64,000 nt of DNA, from assembly GCA_017435525.1 (NCBI GenBank), contig JAFSEW010000060.1, forward strand, positions 20,697 to 84,696. The letters are read 5' to 3'. Source of the stretch: Oscillospiraceae bacterium (lineage in GTDB: Bacteria; Bacillota; Clostridia; Oscillospirales; Oscillospiraceae). Shown one piece after another: positions 39,054-46,182 of the stretch. The translations under genes were made by a program, and so were the position numbers. A model generated the notes under the pieces. That model searched no databases. It saw only the letters and a list, made by a program, of their open reading frames with translations, and had not been told where the DNA came from. Position 1 is the stretch's first letter. Every line of letters begins with the position of its first letter.

Positions 39054-39160
39054 ATTTTGCCCTTTGGGGCAAAATAAAGGAAGCCACCAGTTTTTGAACT
39101 GGTGGCAGCAACATGCCACCGGCATGTTGCGATTAAATCTGTTCGAGTCCAGCGTCCGCA
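39054..39160. repeat. Three hairpins plus a tRNA-like 3' fragment
   Basis: ATTTTGCCC/GGGCAAAAT (39054-39075), GCCACCAGTT/AACTGGTGGC (39083-39106) and GCAACATGCC/GGCATGTTGC (39108-39130) are three perfect hairpins in a row. They are followed by CTGTTCGAGTCCAGCGTCC (39139-39157), which resembles a T-arm and acceptor strand of another tRNA on the plus strand, opposite to tRNA-Val. Confidence 0.65.
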
Positions 39161-39164
39161 AATA

Positions 39165-39200
39165 AAAAAGAACACCACCCGAATGGGTGGTGTTCTTTTT
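39165..39200 (-). terminator. Terminator of tRNA-Val (bidirectional)
   Basis: AAAAAGAACACCACCC, loop GAAT, GGGTGGTGTTCTTTTT: a perfect 16-bp stem with A and T ends, three bases past the tRNA CCA. Confidence 0.9.
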
Positions 39201-39202
39201 AT

Positions 39203-39279
39203 TGGTGGACGATATAGGACTCGAACCTATGACCTTCCGCACGTCAAGCGGATGCTCTAGCCAGCTGAGCTAATCGTCC
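39203..39279 (-). tRNA. tRNA-Val (anticodon GAC)
   Basis: Read on the minus strand it folds as a full cloverleaf of 77 nt: acceptor GGACGAT/ATCGTCC, D-stem GCTC/GAGC, anticodon stem TCCGC/GCGGA with loop TTGACGT (anticodon GAC, valine), a 5-nt variable loop, T-stem ATAGG/CCTAT with loop TTCGAGT, discriminator A and an encoded CCA. A strong terminator follows. Confidence 0.95.
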
Positions 39280-39349
39280 AGGCGCATGATGCATTATAGC
39301 GAGTGTTTCGCCATTTGTCAATAGATTTTTTCAAAAACTTCAAAAATTT

Positions 39350-39703
39350 TTATCCAACCACCCCGTCGATCTCCTGCTGGGCCACAAATTTGATGACCAG
39401 ACGGTTGGGCAGGCACACGATCTGGGCGCCGCCCTGGCAGAATCCCCGCTGCATACAGTACCCATCGGGGCAGGAAGCGGCGGTAACGGCGATTTTTCCA
39501 TCTTGCACGGTAACGGTGTTGACCCCATCGGCGCTTTCTACGGTGAATTCCTGATCAATACGCAGCAGTACCGTCTTGATAAGCTTCCCGTCAGACCAGA
39601 TTTCCGCCTGCTGCGCCTGACCGGGACGCAGGAAAACCACACTCAGAACAGTGCAGATCAGCAGCAGCGCCGCCAGCAAAACCACCCAATATTTCGTCTT
39701 CAC
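39350..39703 (-). CDS. NusG domain II-containing protein, membrane-anchored
   Basis: A 117-residue protein with an N-terminal membrane helix (about 5-24, WVVLLAALLLICTVLSVVFL) and a NusG-II-like domain (AEIWSDGKLIKTVLLRIDQEFTVE, NTVTVQDGKIAVTAASCPDGYCMQRGF, IVCLPNRLVIKF). The conserved C-P-D-x-x-C pair is typical of this Firmicutes family; its role is not established. I choose the GTG start because AAAGGAGGTG lies seven bases before it; the ATG 24 bp upstream would include the ribosome binding site. It is divergent from rplU. Confidence 0.85.
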   Translation of the reverse strand: MKTKYWVVLLAALLLICTVLSVVFLRPGQAQQAEIWSDGKLIKTVLLRIDQEFTVESADGVNTVTVQDGKIAVTAASCPDGYCMQRGFCQGGAQIVCLPNRLVIKFVAQQEIDGVVG

Positions 39704-39798
39704 GGCAGCGCACCTCCTTTGGGGCAAAACAGGCAGAATTTACGCCAATCAGTATAGCAAACCCGCGTAAAAAACGCAAGAAAAATATGAAAAAATCC

Positions 39799-39827
39799 TT
39801 GACTTTCCAATTTTCGCGTGGTAAAAT
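39799..39827 (+). promoter_or_regulatory. Promoter of rplU-prp-rpmA
   Basis: TTGACT and TAAAAT with a 17-bp spacer, 94 bp before rplU. Confidence 0.78.
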
Positions 39828-39833
39828 AGGCAA

Positions 39834-39905
39834 GCCGCATCGAATGGGCTTAAGTTGGTGCGCCCAAAAGTACCCGCCCTAAGAGCGAGACTACACAATA
39901 TAAAG
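39834..39905 (+). ncRNA. Candidate L21 leader RNA
   Basis: The ~70-nt untranslated leader of rplU is GC-rich and can fold: AAGCC near 39835 pairs with GGCTT at 39847, and GGTGCGCCC precedes a CCCGCCCTAAGAGCGAG segment. Its place and composition fit the ribosomal L21 autoregulatory leader known in Firmicutes; I could not run a covariance model, so the family call is tentative. Confidence 0.5.
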
Positions 39906-39920
39906 TAGGTGAAACAAGAA

Positions 39921-40232
39921 ATGAAAGCAGTTATCGTGACCGGTGGCAAGCAGTACACCGTGGCCGAGGGTGATGTCCTTTACATCGAGAAGCTGGAGGC
40001 CGAGGCCGAAGCTACCGTGAAGTTCGACCAGGTTCTGGCTGTGCTGGATGGTGAGAACTCCAAGATCGGCGCTCCCGTTGTGGAAGGTGCCGCTGTAGAG
40101 GCTAAGGTCGTCAAGAACGGCAAGGCCAAGAAGATCACCGTCTTCCGTTACAAGTCCAAGAAGAACGAGAAGAAGAAGATGGGCCATCGTCAGCCCTACA
40201 CCAAGGTGGAAATCACCAAGATCGCACTGTAA
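39921..40232 (+). CDS. rplU: Ribosomal protein bL21
   Basis: A 103-residue large-subunit ribosomal protein. [58 protein letters not shown] is the classic L21 pattern with the basic, rRNA-binding C-terminus. AGGTGA lies nine bases before the ATG; the GTG at 39909 would overlap that site. First gene of the rplU-prp-rpmA operon, an order conserved across Firmicutes. Confidence 0.97.
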   Translation: MKAVIVTGGKQYTVAEGDVLYIEKLEAEAEATVKFDQVLAVLDGENSKIGAPVVEGAAVEAKVVKNGKAKKITVFRYKSKKNEKKKMGHRQPYTKVEITKIAL

Positions 40233-40234
40233 TT

Positions 40235-40558
40235 ATGACTAGATGCGAATTTACAAGAGAGAACGAAAGAATCACAAGATTCTCCGTCTCCGGTCACAGC
40301 GGTTATGCTGAGGCTGGCAGTGATATTGTCTGCGCCGCCATCTCCGCCGCTGTTGAGCTGACCATTACCACCGTCAACGATGTTTGCGGCGGCAAGGCCA
40401 AGCTCCGGGTCAAGGAAGAGGATGCTCGCATCACCCTGACCCTGCCCGCACAGTGCGAGGAAGAAGAGGCTATCCAGGCGGCGCTCACCGGCCTGCTGCT
40501 CTACCTCTGCAACCTGCGGGACGAATATTCTGATTATATCGAAGTTTTGGAGGTGTAA
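40235..40558 (+). CDS. prp: Ribosomal-processing cysteine protease Prp
   Basis: A 107-residue protease that removes the N-terminal extension of ribosomal protein L27. The catalytic pair is His21 ([10 protein letters not shown]) and Cys33 (DIVCAAIS), with the flexible loop between them as in known Prp. It lies two bases after rplU and four bases before rpmA. The L27 encoded next does have the extension that Prp cuts, so the pair is functionally consistent. Confidence 0.94.
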   Translation: MTRCEFTRENERITRFSVSGHSGYAEAGSDIVCAAISAAVELTITTVNDVCGGKAKLRVKEEDARITLTLPAQCEEEEAIQAALTGLLLYLCNLRDEYSDYIEVLEV

Positions 40559-40562
40559 CACC

Positions 40563-40844
40563 ATGCTGAAGATTGGTATTCAGTTCTTCGCTCACCACAA
40601 GGGCGGCGGTTCCACTAAGAACGGCCGTGATTCCAAGGCGAAGCGTCTGGGCGTGAAGCGCGCTGACGGTCAGTTCGTTCTGGCTGGCAACATCCTGGTT
40701 CGCCAGAGAGGCACTCACATCCATCCCGGCGTCAACGTCGGCATCGGCAGCGATGACACCCTGTTTGCTCTGGTTGACGGTACCGTCAAGTTCGAGCGTC
40801 TGGGCAAGGATCGCCGTCAGTGCTCTGTGTACGAGGCACAGTAA
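40563..40844 (+). CDS. rpmA: Ribosomal protein bL27 with cleavable N-terminal extension
   Basis: A 93-residue large-subunit protein. The first nine residues, MLKIGIQFF, precede [15 protein letters not shown] and form the Firmicutes-type extension that must be cut after Phe-Phe by Prp before L27's N-terminus can reach the peptidyl-transferase centre. The rest ([42 protein letters not shown]) is standard L27. It is followed by a strong terminator. Confidence 0.97.
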   Translation: MLKIGIQFFAHHKGGGSTKNGRDSKAKRLGVKRADGQFVLAGNILVRQRGTHIHPGVNVGIGSDDTLFALVDGTVKFERLGKDRRQCSVYEAQ

Positions 40845-40862
40845 TCGCGCATAGGAATTGAA

Positions 40863-40897
40863 GGCTGTTGCAAAGAAATCTGCAACAGCCTTTTTTC
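40863..40897 (+). terminator. Terminator of the rplU operon
   Basis: GGCTGTTGCA and TGCAACAGCC around AAGAAATC, followed by TTTTTT. Confidence 0.93.
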
Positions 40898-40902
40898 TTA
40901 AA

Positions 40903-41022
40903 AATTGACAATTGACAATTGAGAATTGACAATGAAGGTGTCAGCCGCGTGCTGACGGATTAAACATCATTCCCGAAGGGAATACCGTAATTGTCCATTG
41001 CCCATTGTAAATTGTCCATTCC
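40903..41022. repeat. Family C element before obgE
   Basis: AATTGACA units, the core GGTGTCAGC...GCTGAC hairpin and ATTCCCGAAGGGAAT hairpin, then ATTGTCCATTGCCCATTG units in the inverse sense. It ends 19 bp before obgE, so it forms the 5' leader of that message. Confidence 0.78.
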
Positions 41023-41040
41023 GACGCAAGGAGGATTATT

Positions 41041-42315
41041 ATGTTTGTAGATAAAGTGCGAATCACAGTCATCGGCGGTCGCGGCGGCGACGGCGCGGTG
41101 GCCTTCCATCGGGAAAAATATGTGGCATCCGGCGGCCCTGACGGCGGCGACGGCGGACACGGCGGCAGTGTTGTGCTGCAGGTCAATGACAATCTGTCCA
41201 CGCTGCTGGATTTTCGCTATAAGCGCAAGTATTCCGCCCAGGCAGGCGGCAACGGCGCGGGCCGGAAGATGAGCGGCAAGCGGGGCGAGAATCTGGTTAT
41301 CCAGGTGCCCAGAGGCACCGTTGTCCGGGATGCTGAGACCAATCAGATCATTGTGGATATGTCCACCGGCGAGGATTTCGTTCTGGCCAAGGGCGGTCGC
41401 GGCGGCTGGGGCAATGCCCATTACGCCACCCCCACCCGGCAGGCACCCAGGTTTGCCAAGGCGGGCGTCAAGGGCCAGGAGCGGGATGTGATCCTGGAGC
41501 TGAAGCTGCTGGCAGATGTGGGTCTGGTAGGCTTCCCCAATGTGGGCAAATCCACGTTGCTGAGCGTCACTTCCAACGCCCGCCCCAAGATCGCCAACTA
41601 CCATTTCACCACCTTGTTCCCCAACCTGGGCGTGATTTATGTGGAAGAGGGCGTGTCCTTCGTCATGGCAGATATCCCCGGCATCATTGAGGGCGCCGCG
41701 GAAGGTGCAGGCCTGGGCCATGATTTCCTGCGCCATATCGACCGCTGCCGGTTGCTTGTGCATGTGGTGGATGTGTCCGGCAGCGAAGCCCGTGACCCTG
41801 TGGAGGATTTCGATGCCATCTGCGCCGAGCTCCATGACTACAGTGTGGACCTAAGCAACCGCCCCATGATCGTGGCGGCCAATAAGATCGACCTGATGAT
41901 GCCTGAGTCCGATAACCTGGAGCGGCTGAGAGCGCGCTGCGAAGATCTGGGCATCGAGCTGTATGAGATCTCCGCCGGTACCACCCAGGGCACCCGCAAC
42001 CTGATGCGGGTTGTGGCGGAGAAGCTGCGCACCCTGCCTCCTGTGACCATCTACGAGCCTGAGTATGTGGAAGCCGTGGAGGAAGCCGGCGATCCTACCG
42101 AGCTGACCATCGAGCATCTGGGCAACACCTGGCTCATCACCGGCACCTGGTTGGAGCGGCTGATCCAGAATATCAATTTCGACGATTACGAATCCCGGAA
42201 CTACTTCGATGTGCAGCTGCGCAAATGCGGCCTCTTCGACCGGCTGGAAAACATGGGCATCCAGGACGGCGACACCGTGGATATCTACGATTTCGTCTTC
42301 GAATACCAGCGATAA
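41041..42315 (+). CDS. obgE: GTPase Obg/CgtA
   Basis: A 424-residue essential GTPase for ribosome assembly and stress signalling. The glycine-rich Obg fold (residues 1-158: VIGGRGGDGAVAFHREKYV, GGPDGGDGGHGG, GGRGGWGNAHYATPTRQAPRFAKAG) is followed by the G domain with G1 GFPNVGKST, G2 TTLFPNLG, G3 DIPGI, G4 NKID, and the C-terminal OCT domain (about 350-424, WLITGTWLERLIQNINFDDYES... and GDTVDIYDFVFEY). AAGGAGG precedes the ATG. It lies after rpmA but is separated by a terminator and a family C element, so it may be transcribed from its own start. Confidence 0.96.
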   Translation: MFVDKVRITVIGGRGGDGAVAFHREKYVASGGPDGGDGGHGGSVVLQVNDNLSTLLDFRYKRKYSAQAGGNGAGRKMSGKRGENLVIQVPRGTVVRDAETNQIIVDMSTGEDFVLAKGGRGGWGNAHYATPTRQAPRFAKAGVKGQERDVILELKLLADVGLVGFPNVGKSTLLSVTSNARPKIANYHFTTLFPNLGVIYVEEGVSFVMADIPGIIEGAAEGAGLGHDFLRHIDRCRLLVHVVDVSGSEARDPVEDFDAICAELHDYSVDLSNRPMIVAANKIDLMMPESDNLERLRARCEDLGIELYEISAGTTQGTRNLMRVVAEKLRTLPPVTIYEPEYVEAVEEAGDPTELTIEHLGNTWLITGTWLERLIQNINFDDYESRNYFDVQLRKCGLFDRLENMGIQDGDTVDIYDFVFEYQR

Positions 42316-42319
42316 AACA

Positions 42320-42352
42320 AAACAGCGGTGCTTGACGCACCGCTGTTTGTTT
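42320..42352 (+). terminator. Terminator of obgE
   Basis: AAACAGCGGTGC, loop TTGAC, GCACCGCTGTTT and then GTTTTAA. Confidence 0.9.
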
Positions 42353-42353
42353 T

Positions 42354-42580
42354 AAGTAATAGGTAATAGTGAATAGTGAATAGGTAAGGTGTGGCTGCGC
42401 CACGGATTGAATATAGGGGAATCGGATCCTTCGACTCCGGGCTTCGCCCTCCGCTCAGGATGACAGCAGAAGAACAGGCTTTCCCCATTTTTCTGTAGAA
42501 GAACAGGCTTTCCCCATTTTTCTGTCATCCTGAGCAAGCGCAGCGCGTCGAAGGATCCGTTCTCCCTTCCGACTTCCATA
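42354..42580. repeat. Partial family C' and family B elements
   Basis: A left family C' arm (AATAGGTAATAGTGAATAGTG) with GTGGCTGCGCCAC, then family B arms (about 42424-42466 and 42521-42560). A 30-bp segment AGAAGAACAGGCTTTCCCCA is directly repeated at 42467 and 42497. No gene. Confidence 0.72.
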
Positions 42581-42599
42581 CGCAAAACCGAATTTCTCT

Positions 42600-42649
42600 G
42601 TAGGGGAGGCTCTTGAGCCTCCCGCGGGAGCGTCAAGACGCTCCCCTAC
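42600..42649. repeat. Inverted pair of family A palindromes (REPIN-like)
   Basis: GTAGGGGAGGCTCTTGAGCC TCCC is followed directly by GGGAGCGTCAAGACGCTCCC CTAC: two palindromes of different stem sequence, head to head, with GTAGGGG at both outer ends. Confidence 0.85.
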
Positions 42650-42662
42650 AGGCCGATAATAC

Positions 42663-42696
42663 AAAAAGGCTGCCCCTTTTGGGACAGCCTTTTTTT
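42663..42696. terminator. Terminator of pfp (bidirectional)
   Basis: AAAAAGGCTG...CAGCCTTTTT hairpin with A and T ends, just beyond the pfp stop on the minus strand. Confidence 0.87.
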
Positions 42697-42707
42697 ATCA
42701 TAAAATC

Positions 42708-44369
42708 TTACTTGCCCTGCTCCAGAGCCAGGGTGACGGTGGTCACATCGCAGACCTCGGTGGGGCCCCAGTACTGGATAGCGCCGGGATACTCGTAGCA
42801 GGTCTCGGTGGCCCAGGTAGCTCTGCGCGCAGCGAAGTACTGGAAGGGCTTGCCGTCCAGCTCCACCAGAGCCTTGCGGATAACGGGCTTGTCAGCACCG
42901 TGGCGGCGCTCGATGTTCATCATCTTGGTGATGGGCATACCGCCTGCCACCCACTCTTCAGCGGGATTAGACAGGTTGGAAACCTTGCTCAGGTAACCGG
43001 TGTAGCCGTACTGAATCAGCATGAAGGCGTTGTAGCCCAGGGAGTAGCAGTAGTCAGCATCGAAGTTGGAGGGGAAAGCGCAGCGGCCTTCGTAGCCCAG
43101 GAAGTGATGCAGGGGAGAGAACTTGCCCTTGTAGGTACCGGCAGCCTTACGCGCAGCCAGGTTGGCCTTAACCATCTCGGAGAACAGCTTCTCGGATTCG
43201 ATCAGGGAAACCTGCACATTGCCGTGAGGATCGCGCTCCAGGAACAGCTGCTGCTGAATGGTCTGGGGCAGGATGGCGAAGACCTTCATGGAAGCCTCAG
43301 TCAGGCCTGCCTTAATGAAGGCGTACTTCTCTTCCCAGGATGCCAGGGCATTGAAAGCGTCAGCCTTCTGGCCTGCCAGCAGCTCGTTGATTTCAGCGAT
43401 CAGCACGGAGAACTCGGGAACGAACTCCACGATGCCCTCGGGGATGATGGCAACACCGAAGTTCCAGCCCTTGGCAGCGCGGGCAGCAACGGAATCGGCA
43501 ATGTAGTCGGTGATCTCAGCCAGGGACATCTTCTTCTCAGCCACTTCCTCACCGATGAGGCAGATGTTGGGCTGGGTCTTCAGAGCGGTCTCCAGAGCCA
43601 CATGGGAAGCGGAGCGGCCCATGACCTTGACGAAGTGCCAGTACTTCTTGGCGGAGTTGGCGTCGCGCTCGATGTTGCCCACGATCTCAGCGTAGGTCTT
43701 GGTGGCGGTGTCGAAGCCGAAGGAGCACTCGATGTCCTCGTTCTTCAGGTCGCCGTCGATGGTCTTGGGGCAGCCGATGACCTGGATGCCGGCGTTCTGT
43801 GCGGCGAAGTACTCAGCCAGCACAGCGGCGTTGGTGTTGGAATCGTCGCCGCCGATGATAACCAGGGCGTTGATGCCGTGCTTCTTGCAATTCTCGGCAA
43901 CAATGGCGAACTGCTCGGTGGTCTCCAGCTTGGTACGGCCGGAGCCGATGATGTCGAAGCCGCCGGTGTTGCGGTACTGGTTGATGTATTCATCGTCGAA
44001 GATGATGTAGTCATCGTCTATGAGGCCGCTGGGGCCGCCCTTGAAGCCGTAGAGGACGTTCTCCTTGTCGGTAGCCTTCAGAGCATCGTACAGGCCGCAG
44101 ATAACATTGTGGCCGCCGGGTGCCTGACCGCCGGAGAGAATCACGCCAACCACCTGCTTCTTGGCTTCGCTGGTGTTCTCACCCTTCTGGAAGGTGATCT
44201 CGTTCTTGCCGTAGGTGTTGGGGAACAGGGCCTTGATCTTCTCCTGATCGGCAACACTTTCGGTGGCGCCGCCATTTTTCACGCAGATGGCAGAAATGCC
44301 GTTTCTGAGCATGCCGGGCAGCTTGGGCTGATACTGGTATCTTGCAACCTGCAGGGGGGAAATTTTCAT
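42708..44369 (-). CDS. pfp: Diphosphate:fructose-6-phosphate 1-phosphotransferase (PPi-PFK)
   Basis: A 553-residue glycolytic enzyme of the long PPi-dependent class that phosphorylates fructose-6-phosphate with pyrophosphate, a reversible step. The PPi-specific residues lie in [18 protein letters not shown] (GGDD instead of GGDG) and [12 protein letters not shown] (the lysine that binds PPi), with [14 protein letters not shown] binding the sugar phosphate. [23 protein letters not shown] is the usual N-terminal loop. I use the ATG at 44369 after AAGGAG; the TTG two codons earlier is the only longer start. It is divergent from fba, so two consecutive glycolytic steps share one regulatory region. 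Confidence 0.95.
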   Translation of the reverse strand: MKISPLQVARYQYQPKLPGMLRNGISAICVKNGGATESVADQEKIKALFPNTYGKNEITFQKGENTSEAKKQVVGVILSGGQAPGGHNVICGLYDALKATDKENVLYGFKGGPSGLIDDDYIIFDDEYINQYRNTGGFDIIGSGRTKLETTEQFAIVAENCKKHGINALVIIGGDDSNTNAAVLAEYFAAQNAGIQVIGCPKTIDGDLKNEDIECSFGFDTATKTYAEIVGNIERDANSAKKYWHFVKVMGRSASHVALETALKTQPNICLIGEEVAEKKMSLAEITDYIADSVAARAAKGWNFGVAIIPEGIVEFVPEFSVLIAEINELLAGQKADAFNALASWEEKYAFIKAGLTEASMKVFAILPQTIQQQLFLERDPHGNVQVSLIESEKLFSEMVKANLAARKAAGTYKGKFSPLHHFLGYEGRCAFPSNFDADYCYSLGYNAFMLIQYGYTGYLSKVSNLSNPAEEWVAGGMPITKMMNIERRHGADKPVIRKALVELDGKPFQYFAARRATWATETCYEYPGAIQYWGPTEVCDVTTVTLALEQGK

Positions 44370-44412
44370 ATCCAAAACACTCCTTATCGTTTGTGCAGAT
44401 TTTTACACCTAC

Positions 44413-44441
44413 ATTATAACCGATTCCTACGGAAAGGTAAA
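44413..44441 (-). promoter_or_regulatory. Promoter of pfp
   Basis: On the minus strand TTTACC and a perfect TATAAT with a 17-bp spacer, 44 bp upstream of pfp. Confidence 0.75.
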
Positions 44442-44521
44442 TGGGCAATTCCAATATTTTTCCAAGAAAACCCGGGAAAGGGAATGTGAAAAATGCCCGC
44501 CCCTTTTTTGATATTTATGTA

Positions 44522-44549
44522 TTGAAAAGCGGGAAATTTATGGTATAAT
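44522..44549 (+). promoter_or_regulatory. Promoter of fba
   Basis: TTGAAA and TATAAT with a 16-bp spacer, 53 bp before fba. Confidence 0.8.
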
Positions 44550-44601
44550 GTATTCGAGCAATTGCGGCCCGACCGCATAACATAAGAAAGGAACTGATAT
44601 T

Positions 44602-45570
44602 ATGGCTCTTGTTACTACTACCGAGATGTTTAAGAAGGCCTACGACGGCGGCTACGCCATCGGCGCTTTCAACGTCAACAACATGGAAATCGTTCAGGCT
44701 ATCACCGAGGCTTGCCGCGAGGAGAATTCTCCCGTGATCCTGCAGGTTTCCAAGGGTGCCCGTCAGTACGCCAACCCCACCTACCTGGTGAAGCTGGTTG
44801 AGGCTGCTGTCATTGAGTGCCCCAACATCCCCATCGCTCTGCACCTGGACCATGGTGACAGCTTCGAGACCTGCAAGTCCTGCATCGACGGCGGCTTCAC
44901 TTCCGTCATGATCGACGCATCTTCCAAGTCCTTCGAGGAGAACATCGCCATCACCAAGCAGGTCGTTGAGTACGCTCACGACCACGGTGTTGTGGTTGAG
45001 GCTGAGCTGGGCTCCCTGGCCGGCATCGAGGATGAGGTCAATGTGGCTGCTGAGGCTGCCTCCTACACCCGTCCCGAGGAAGTGGAAGAGTTCGTGACCC
45101 GCACCGGCTGCGACTCCCTGGCCATCGCCATCGGTACCTCCCACGGCGCTTACAAGTTCACCCCCGGGCAGTGCACCGTCAACGAGCAGGGCATCCTGGT
45201 TCCCCCCGCACTGCGCTTCGATGTTCTGGAAGAAGTCACCAAGCGTCTGCCCGGCTTCCCCATCGTCCTGCACGGCTCCTCCTCCGTTCCTCAGGAGTAC
45301 GTCAAGATGGTCAATGAGAACGGCGGCAAGATGCCCAACGCCATCGGTGTTCCCGAAGAGCAGCTGCGTAAGGCTGCAGCCCTGTCTGTCTGCAAGATCA
45401 ACATCGACTCCGACCTGCGTCTGGCACTGACCGGTACCGTCCGTAAGTACTTCAACGACAATCCCTCTCACTTCGACCCCCGTCAGTACCTGAAGCCCGC
45501 CCGCGCCAACATCAAGGAAGTTGTCCGCCACAAGCTGATCAACGTCCTGGGCTGCGCAGGCAAGGCCTAA
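44602..45570 (+). CDS. fba: Class II fructose-1,6-bisphosphate aldolase
   Basis: A 322-residue zinc-dependent aldolase that splits fructose-1,6-bisphosphate. Zinc and substrate motifs: IALHLDHGDSFE (Zn His), HGVVVEAELGSLAG (Zn Glu), AIAIGTSHGAYKF (Zn His), PIVLHGSSSVP and CKINIDSDLRLALTGTVRKYF. The loop insert typical of longer class II enzymes is present but the total length is that of the short Firmicutes form. AAAGGAAC precedes the ATG. The codon bias is strong, as expected of a highly expressed gene, and a terminator follows. Confidence 0.97.
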   Translation: MALVTTTEMFKKAYDGGYAIGAFNVNNMEIVQAITEACREENSPVILQVSKGARQYANPTYLVKLVEAAVIECPNIPIALHLDHGDSFETCKSCIDGGFTSVMIDASSKSFEENIAITKQVVEYAHDHGVVVEAELGSLAGIEDEVNVAAEAASYTRPEEVEEFVTRTGCDSLAIAIGTSHGAYKFTPGQCTVNEQGILVPPALRFDVLEEVTKRLPGFPIVLHGSSSVPQEYVKMVNENGGKMPNAIGVPEEQLRKAAALSVCKINIDSDLRLALTGTVRKYFNDNPSHFDPRQYLKPARANIKEVVRHKLINVLGCAGKA

Positions 45571-45585
45571 TCTCCATAAAAAATC

Positions 45586-45617
45586 ACCGGCACGGATCTC
45601 CCGTGCCGGTATTTTTT
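45586..45617 (+). terminator. Terminator of fba
   Basis: ACCGGCACGG, loop ATCTC, CCGTGCCGGT and ATTTTTTATT. It ends at the stop codon of the convergent RAYT gene. Confidence 0.92.
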
Positions 45618-46116
45618 ATTCAGTCGAATACAGCTTATCCAACTCCCATTGCTTTGGGTTGTTGATGATATATTCTGCGATTTCGTTATAATCTGCCTGT
45701 CCACGGATCACATGGTCATAAAAAGATGTCTGAAACAGCTTCTGGATGGGAGCTATCTCCTTGCAAGCTCTGGTGGTCAGCGACTTGTACGCACAGACAA
45801 TATCCGTAACCGTAGGGCGGGGGCTTGCTCCCGCCGTTTCCGCCAGCTGAAATATGGCATGGATGTGATTTGGCATGATGACATATTGGTCGATTTTTAA
45901 GTAGGGGTATCGTTTTTCTAACAATAGAAGTTGTTCCCTCGCCACGATACCGTAAGGGGTCAATCGGATTTCGGCGGGAGCAAGCCCCCGCCCTACGATG
46001 GAGGATAAGAGGCAGCGCCGGTTTTGTGTGCAGATCGTAATGAAATACGCACCGGCAGTGCTATAGTCGTAAGCGTCCAATCGGGGATGCTTTCTTTGGG
46101 GCAGATTATTTTCCAT
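45616..46116 (-). CDS. Second REP-associated tyrosine transposase (RAYT) with in-frame palindromes
   Basis: A 166-residue Y1-transposase-like protein, only distantly similar to the one after acsB. It has HPRLDAYDYSTAGAYFITICTQNR at the N-terminus, His84/His86 (IMPNHIHAIF) and the putative nucleophile Tyr133 (QTSFYDHVIRGQ), and ends YIINNPKQWELDKL. Two family A palindromes of the GCGGGGGCTTGCTCCCGC subtype lie inside. One encodes IVGRGLAPAEI (residues about 40-50), the inverted other encodes ETAGASPRPTV (about 93-103). I start it at the ATG five bases after GGGTGA; an ATG 12 bp upstream is the alternative. The frame is open throughout, so it could be active. Confidence 0.87.
   Translation of the reverse strand: MENNLPQRKHPRLDAYDYSTAGAYFITICTQNRRCLLSSIVGRGLAPAEIRLTPYGIVAREQLLLLEKRYPYLKIDQYVIMPNHIHAIFQLAETAGASPRPTVTDIVCAYKSLTTRACKEIAPIQKLFQTSFYDHVIRGQADYNEIAEYIINNPKQWELDKLYSTE
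45812..45835 (+). repeat. Family A palindrome inside the second RAYT (GCGGGGGCTT subtype)
   Basis: GTAGGGCGGGGGCTTG then CTCCCGCC on the plus strand, antisense to the gene; in the gene's frame it encodes AGASPRPTV. Confidence 0.87.
45973..45996 (-). repeat. Second family A palindrome inside the second RAYT
   Basis: Reverse complement of the copy at 45812, so the two form an inverted pair within the gene. In the gene's frame it encodes VGRGLAPA. Confidence 0.87.
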
Positions 46117-46144
46117 TTTTTCACCCATATAATTATACAGTGAA

Positions 46145-46174
46145 GTCCGCAGACAGGCAAGACTGTCTGCGGAC
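46145..46174. terminator. Hairpin between tldE and the RAYT
   Basis: GTCCGCAGACAG, loop GCAAGA, CTGTCTGCGGAC: a 12-bp perfect stem. The T-run is on the plus-strand side only (CTTTT), so as a terminator of tldE on the minus strand it is imperfect. Confidence 0.6.
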
Positions 46175-46182
46175 CTTTTGCA

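Noticed and set aside
39031-39279. Prophage or integrative element at tRNA-Val
   Set aside because: Only 176 bp lie between the duplicated tRNA ends and no integrase or phage gene is present; kept only as an att-like remnant.
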